Positions 59,501-64,000 of a DNA stretch of 64,000 bases are shown one piece after another. Position numbers and translations under genes: made by a program. This stretch comes from Neoarius graeffei (taxonomy: Eukaryota; Chordata; Actinopteri; Siluriformes; Ariidae), in assembly GCF_027579695.1 (NCBI RefSeq), contig NC_083569.1, positions 72,302,149 to 72,366,148 on the forward strand, given 5' to 3'. Each line of letters opens with the position of its first letter. The stretch's first letter is position 1. The notes beneath the pieces were generated by a model that was not told where the DNA came from, ran no database searches, and saw only the letters and a program-made list of their open reading frames with translations.

Positions 59501-62500
59501 ATGCGACTTAAGTCTGAACCACCAGGTCGCATTCATCCGACTTACACGTCATCAACAAGCCACAAACGTCACTATTCTGCACTGAAGTAGGCGCCGGGTC
59601 TCTCAGAAAAAGTTACAACAACATGGCTTTGATGTTCCTTTGAACGGAGGTTGCAGTCACTACCCCGCAGAACGCCTGAGCCAAAACCCTTGCCCTCTTC
59701 CTTCTCAACCTCCTCCTTAACATCAGGCTATTGTGCATGTTCTGGCTCCGTCGCAACAACAACTGCATCATCGCCAGGTACTCCATGCTGGCTACTGTCT
59801 TACACAGGAAACTTTAGGTTACTTCCGTAAACACTGGCCATGCTCACTGCGTGTGACGTCGTCGTATCCTGCAATGCGCATGCGGAACACTTTTAGGTTG
59901 CTTTTCGTTCATACTGAGGATCACATACAAGTCGCATATATTTGTTAATGTGAATGACCTCACAAAAAAAAAATAGGAATTGAGCATTAAGCCTTGCAGT
60001 GTGAACGTAGTGTTAAAGTGCATATCACGGGTAAATTCAGGAGCAAGATCAATTCAATTCTCCTATTTTATATTAGACCCATCTCATTCTCATCTCATTA
60101 TCTCTAGCCGCTTTATCCTGTTCTGCAGGGTCGCAGGCAAGCTGGAGCCTATCCCAGCTGACTACGGGCGAAAGGCGGGGTACACCCTGGACAAGTCACC
60201 AGGTCATCACAGGGCTGACACATAGACACAGACAACCATTCACACTCACATTCACACCTACGGTCAATTTAGAGTCACCAGTTAACCTAACCTGCATGTC
60301 TTTGGACTGTGGGGGAAACCGGAGTACCCGGAGGAAACCCACGCAGACACGGGGAGAACATGCAAACTCTGCACAGAATTATTACATGGCAGTGCACCAC
60401 TTTAAAAGCGCCCGTGGAGAACACTGCAAAGAGAAGATATAGATGTGTGGTTTTGACCCATATTATTTAAAAAAGTCAGCTTTTTCTGAGAATAAGACGC
60501 TTCTGTCGACCATCGAGTACCCAGATATCACATTCTATCTGGTTTGGCTGCCGAAGAATCAAGTCTGACCTTGGGCGAAACAGCCCATTTTCTGAGTGGG
60601 TGCCCAGTCTGGATTGTTTCTATCATTATAATTTTGCTGGCGCTCCTAGAAGCGAAATGGTAATACACGGGTTAAAATTATAACAACGACCGAGTGAACT
60701 ATGACGAGAGAACGCTCATTTTATAGCAAAATTCTAGCAATGCAAAATAAAATTCTTCCATGAGATTATCGAGAGAGCTTTTGAATCTCACCTGAGTGAA
60801 AATGATTGATTAGGGAGACTTAAATTGAAAAGATTACTGTCAATGTGCGATGCTGTGTTTTAGTTGTTTTTATATTTTGGTTACCCCAAAGGCGCAAAGC
60901 ATTATGGGTAATGTGAAAGTAGTCAGTGTGGTGGACTCAAAGTACCCCACAATGCATTGTGAAAAGTAGTGTACAACCGATGGCCACTAACCAAGCAATA
61001 TATACATCATGCATTGCGGTTATGCTGAAAGAAAAAAAAATTTTGGGGGTGAATGGACAGAGGAAGAAACGCATTATAAACAGGCATTCAAGTACAATTA
61101 AAAATAGAAAATAAGCTAAATTAGAATAAGACAGATGAAATACAAGAATAAAAGTTCCAGTGCAGCGCAAGGAATTAATCAAAAGCCTCAAATTTGATTT
61201 AATGAGTGATTTTGGACATAGCTATTATCTCCTAGTGAGTAGGAGAGAAGCAAACAAACAGAGTAGGGGAAAGGGCTTGGTGACCTTGCCAATGCTCTCT
61301 GGTTCACTGGGGAGCCCATGAATGTCACATTGTCTGCAGGACTTGTGTATTTTTAGACCATGCCTGGTGTGTGGAGATTTGTAAACCTGCATGCCTTTGC
61401 CTATAAGAAAGTCTAACTAAAATGTATCATTGGAGATGGAATCTCGGAGTAAGAAGAAGAAGCCTTTATTTTTGTCACATGTACACTCAAGCACAATGAA
61501 ATTCCTCATCTGCATTTAACCCGTCTGAAGCAGTGAGCATGCACACGCATACCCAGAGCGGTGGGCAGCTATGCTACAGTACCTGGGGAACAGTTGGGGT
61601 TAGATGTCTTGCTCAAGGGCACTTCAGCTGTAATACAGAGGGAGTGGAAAATGCTGTTCATTCACTCAACTGCCCTTGCATTTTTCCTGCTGGTCCCGGG
61701 AATTGAATCGGCGACCCTTTGGGCCGTAGAGCATTTATTGATAAGTGAGGGGTCTGAATAGCAGGTACTTAGGCCAAAAAAAAAAAAAGTGTTTCCAGTT
61801 ACGTAGATTTCAAAACTAGGGTCGGTAGGCAGGCATTTTTTTTTTTTTGAATTTTTATTTCAAGATGGCTGCCATAACCTATATTTAGACAGGAATAATT
61901 TCACAAAATATAATGAATTTCTTTGCAGGTCACCTGAGTTACCACCTTCTGATGAATCTGATGCAGCATGAGACACCTTTTAACATGAATTTTTCTGTAA
62001 ATATAACAGCTCAATACACCATGAGAGAGAGAGAGCAGCCCCGCCCCTCTCTGCTCCCTGAGTGGAGCTCGTCGCCTTGGTAACGGTGCAGGGAAAAGAC
62101 ACAATATAACAAGCAAAGAGCGCTTTTTCTCAGAGTTCCCTCTCCTCGAACAGCGCTGATTTACACAGAAACGGAAGGAGCTATTCACAAAATTCTTTCA
62201 CATTGAGTGCTACAAGGCTCCCATGAACACATTAATGTAATTTTTATTTATTTTTTGTCCCTAGTGTAAAAAAATGTGGACACTAGAGCGAGTTAAAAAC
62301 AAGTGACTTTTCTGATTTTGCAGTAAAAGCGCTGCCACGTTTATAATGTGAGTCTATGGGAGAGCGCGGCTGTCCTCTCCTTACTTTCAGGCTTCTCATT
62401 CAAAAACTGTAAATCCTATCGCTCAGGGAGACACTTGTCTTGATTCATACAATGTGTGACTACAACTTTTGAGAAAGTTGTGTGTGTAGAGTGAAAATTG

Positions 62501-63952
62501 TGGCTGAGAAAACAGTTTAAATGAGAAAGTTAGAGCTTTTTTTTCAAGCTGCCTACACTCTAAATAACGCCATAGACACCCATTATAAAGTCTGAATTTC
62601 TCCAGATTTGCTCATGGGGTTTGATCTGGGACTGATCAAAAAGTATAGAACCCAGCAAAAAAGTTGAATGCCAGATCCACACAGGAGAATTTTGTCTCCG
62701 TTTTAAAGTTTGAATCATGTCTCTAGGTGAAAGACACAATAAGCGTTATCTCTGCTTCTGTTCCCTCCGACGGCCCCGACACACTACTGCCTCCGCCGAG
62801 TGCGTGCGCACACACCGCATGTCGGGGCCGCGGATGAGTTACTCTCCCCTGATCAACGAAGTCTGCGGGGAATTTGTGGTTATTATCGGTACAAACAGCG
62901 TGAATCACAACTTAAATGAGTGCGGTTCAGTTTGACATTGTCAGTCCGTTAGATAAACATTTAATTTTATTAAAATCGAAAATTAATATTTAGAGCCTGT
63001 GGGCTACAAAAATAAGTCATTAAAGTAGCCGGCTGGACTTAATTGTGTAGTCGGCTGTATGGCCGGCAGCCGGCACTTGTGGAAAGCCCTGATTTTCCCA
63101 GTGAGTGACAAAAACTTCCGGTTCACGCGGTTGGGTTATATGTAAAAGTTGCAACTGGGGAAAAAAACGAAAAAAATGTTTAGGGTCGGGCGGTACGGAT
63201 TAGGGTCGGTCGGGTAACCGGAAACACACACTTTTTTTTTTTTTTTGGCCTTATATAACACTGCATAAATAATTTTTTCCTCCACTTTTTTCATGAATTT
63301 GGTCACCTGCCATTTTCCGTCAACTAGCTAGTCCTCCCATATTATACAACTACCAAAAGGGGAGGGTGAAGACAGTTCCTTCAAGATGTGTGAAGGCAGC
63401 TAAACACGTTTCAAACTGCTGCTCGTGCTGCATCACAGGGTGGTGTAACACACCCTGAGGAATGCGCTGTCTGCTTTTTCTGATACATGAGCTCACAGAT
63501 GTCCACGATTGGTTAATGTCTCAGAGAGAAAGAAAGAGAATAAATATGCCAACCTTCCCTCAGAGTGCACACATCCTGTAATGACTGACTGTGGCACTCT
63601 TGGGATTCGATCTTGCTGGTTTTAGATGATTAAGGCAAACACTTTTTTTTTTTCCGTGTTTCCTACTTTCTTCCTTTATTTAACAAGCTGTTTTTGGTCT
63701 TTGAATTCATAGGTAGTCTTGGAGAAGTCAGCAGCCAGCAGTGATGTTGACGCCAAGGCTCAAAGAGTGGACAAGAAAGCTGCCAGTGTGGTCTGTGTCT
63801 GTTTCTCCACACTAATTTTTAGAACATACAATTTCATGCTTTTGAAAATTAAAACAACTTCTTTTCTCTTCTTCTTAAGGAGTCAAAATCCTTTGCTGTA
63901 AGCATGTTTAAAGGGCAGATCAGTACCTCACAGGTGTTCCCCTTTCCCACAG
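56471..63952 (+). CDS. acadvl: Very-long-chain acyl-CoA dehydrogenase (spliced, 5' part of the gene)
   Basis: VLCAD carries out the first step of mitochondrial beta-oxidation of long-chain acyl-CoA at the inner membrane, passing electrons through FAD to ETF. Four coding exons with consistent phases are seen: 56471-56544, 56796-56865, 63713-63787 and 63880-63952. They encode about 97 residues. The first 45 or so are Arg-rich, without acidic residues (MLGRKVTHNAAL, VLRLPQF, SLRRYASQSAQ), as expected for a mitochondrial presequence. The match is the block ESKSFAVSMFKGQISTSQVF then PFPTG, which corresponds to ACADVL ESKSFAVGMFKGQL. The start was chosen as the first Met in frame with these exons. 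The remainder lies right of the window. Confidence 0.9.
56796..56865 (+). CDS. acadvl: acadvl exon 2 (presequence end)
   Basis: The acceptor is TTGTTTTTTTAG and the donor GTAAGA. It encodes AQHQAGTVIAVQSLRRYASQ then SAQ. RRYAS resembles a mitochondrial processing site (Arg two or three residues before the cut). Confidence 0.82.
57487..58735. mobile_element. Harbinger-like MITE (TGGCCCTTTTCCACTAC ends), copy 2
   Basis: Same ends and interior as 26811-27503, with a TAA duplication at 57484-57486 and 58736-58738. Relative to copy 1 it has gained a 0.58-kb insertion at about 57958-58536. Confidence 0.85.
57958..58536 (+). mobile_element. hAT-like fragment inside the MITE, with coding remnants
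   Basis: The insertion is flanked by TCACTGA-type repeats and begins CAGTGAC, ending GCCACTG. It encodes ISDIQSIVDEFAERKARRM at 57961-58017 and LTLPVTVATSERSF near 58219-58260. The second is the hallmark motif of the hAT C-terminal dimerisation domain. Two direct copies of a 160-base segment (58018-58178 and 58266-58424) surround the second piece, so an internal duplication has happened. Confidence 0.6.
60013..60076 (+). mobile_element. Left end of a TTAA (Kolobok-like) element
   Basis: TTAAAGTGCATATCACGGGT and the following 40 bases match 4437-4500 closely. The element is cut by a SINE at 60077 and its right end was not found. Confidence 0.7.
60077..60377 (-). mobile_element. tRNA-derived SINE (family 1), lacking its tRNA head
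   Basis: Minus-oriented tail and core are complete to GAACATGCAAACTCTGCACA. The tRNA-like head is absent, as in a 5'-truncated insertion. Confidence 0.88.
60378..61447. other. acadvl intron sequence, nothing recognised
   Basis: No exon or clear repeat is seen. The open frames are AT-rich and lack splice context. Confidence 0.45.
61448..61640 (-). repeat. SINE family 2 tail
   Basis: In reverse it reads GCCCTTGAGCAAGACATC, CAACTGTTCCCCAGGTACTG, GCTGCCCACCGCTCTGGGTA, then TTAAATGCAGATGAGGAATT and a CTTCTTCTT end. It is homologous to 13042-13230. Confidence 0.72.
61772..63250. mobile_element. Harbinger-like element with TTA target duplication
   Basis: The ends GGCC followed by an A run and GTGTTTCCAGTTAC, and the inverted GTAACCGGAAACACACAC followed by a T run and GGCC, form terminal inverted repeats. 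TTA is duplicated at 61769-61771 and 63251-63253. A 360-base module shared with 2609-2972 lies inside. There is no recognisable transposase. It occupies the 3' part of acadvl intron 2. Confidence 0.65.
62731..63091 (+). repeat. Dispersed repeat module, copy 2
   Basis: Near-identical to 2609-2972; this copy lacks two short segments present there (for example ATTATTATC reduced to ATTGTC). The flanks on both sides differ from those of copy 1. Confidence 0.8.
63713..63787 (+). CDS. acadvl: acadvl exon 3
   Basis: The acceptor is TTGAATTCATAG. It encodes VVLEKSAASSDVDAKAQRVD then KKAAS. The donor (AGT|GTGGTC) is weaker than at the other exons, but it is the position that keeps frame with exon 4. 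This is the linker after the presequence. Confidence 0.75.
63880..63952 (+). CDS. acadvl: acadvl exon 4
   Basis: The acceptor is CTTCTTCTTAAG and the donor GTAAAA. It encodes ESKSFAVSMFKGQISTSQVF then PFPT plus one base. ESKSFAV-MFKGQ is the conserved start of mature VLCAD. The gene runs on past 64000. Confidence 0.9.
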
Positions 63953-64000
63953 GTAAAATGCATTGCTGTTCCTGCTGCTTGTGTTGTCGTTGTAGCTTGT

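Larger units (their letters stand above)
57081..60012. mobile_element. MITE with ACACTACATTCACACTGCA ends, outermost of a four-level nest
   Basis: The left end ACACTACATTCACACTGCAGG (57081) is matched in inverse at 59991-60012 (GCCTTGCAGTGTGAACGTAG). The remaining host sequence (59353-60000) has repeated ATCCGATTTTTT and CATATG-CGAC blocks. The hAT at 57108 is inserted just inside the left end. It lies in acadvl intron 2. Confidence 0.7.

Overview
This is vertebrate nuclear DNA, most likely from a teleost fish. Two conserved genes have spliced exons with GT/AG boundaries that join in frame. The rest is introns and intergenic DNA packed with fish-type mobile elements: Tc1-like transposons, hAT-, Harbinger- and TTAA-type DNA elements, tRNA-derived SINEs, an L2-like LINE and a Ty3/gypsy chromovirus. 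The SINE is the V-SINE/Mermaid kind known from catfishes among others, so a catfish is possible, but I cannot fix the species. There is no bacterial or viral genome organisation and no CRISPR array.

Gene 1 is dishevelled, best matched to dvl2. Thirteen exons on the + strand run from 6327 to the stop at 34704-34706, giving 2000 coding bases in one continuous frame. They carry the basic region, the PDZ domain, the DEP domain, a PPPY/YHEL segment and the conserved C-terminus. The DIX exons lie left of the window. The 3' UTR ends near the AATAAA at 36027. The introns are full of insertions. Intron 9585-16555 is almost filled by one TTAA-flanked, THAP-encoding element that was itself hit by SINEs, two Tc1 elements and a hAT. 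Intron 20414-25360 holds an old mariner-like element broken by four later insertions.

The intergenic zone (36-56 kb) contains truncated Tc1 copies, an L2-like LINE end, a second LINE interrupted by a degenerate gypsy chromovirus (44652-50313), and a Harbinger-type element at 50701-51757 with interleaved inverted arms in the order A-B-A'-B'. It also holds an unexpected pair of well-preserved acadvl exons on the minus strand (51994-52119 and 52383-52512).

Gene 2 is acadvl (very-long-chain acyl-CoA dehydrogenase). Its first four coding exons are on the + strand (56471 to 63952) and the gene continues beyond the right edge. Its intron 2 holds a four-level nest of DNA transposons. dvl2 and acadvl are neighbours in mammals too, where they converge tail to tail. 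Here the main acadvl gene points the same way as dvl2, while the stray two-exon fragment has the convergent orientation.

The first 5 kb hold two unusual elements. One spans about 480-2030, with inverted ends and about ten scattered copies of a GGTAACGGTAAAGAAA-like motif. The other is a 4437-5129 TTAA element with a truncated THAP domain.
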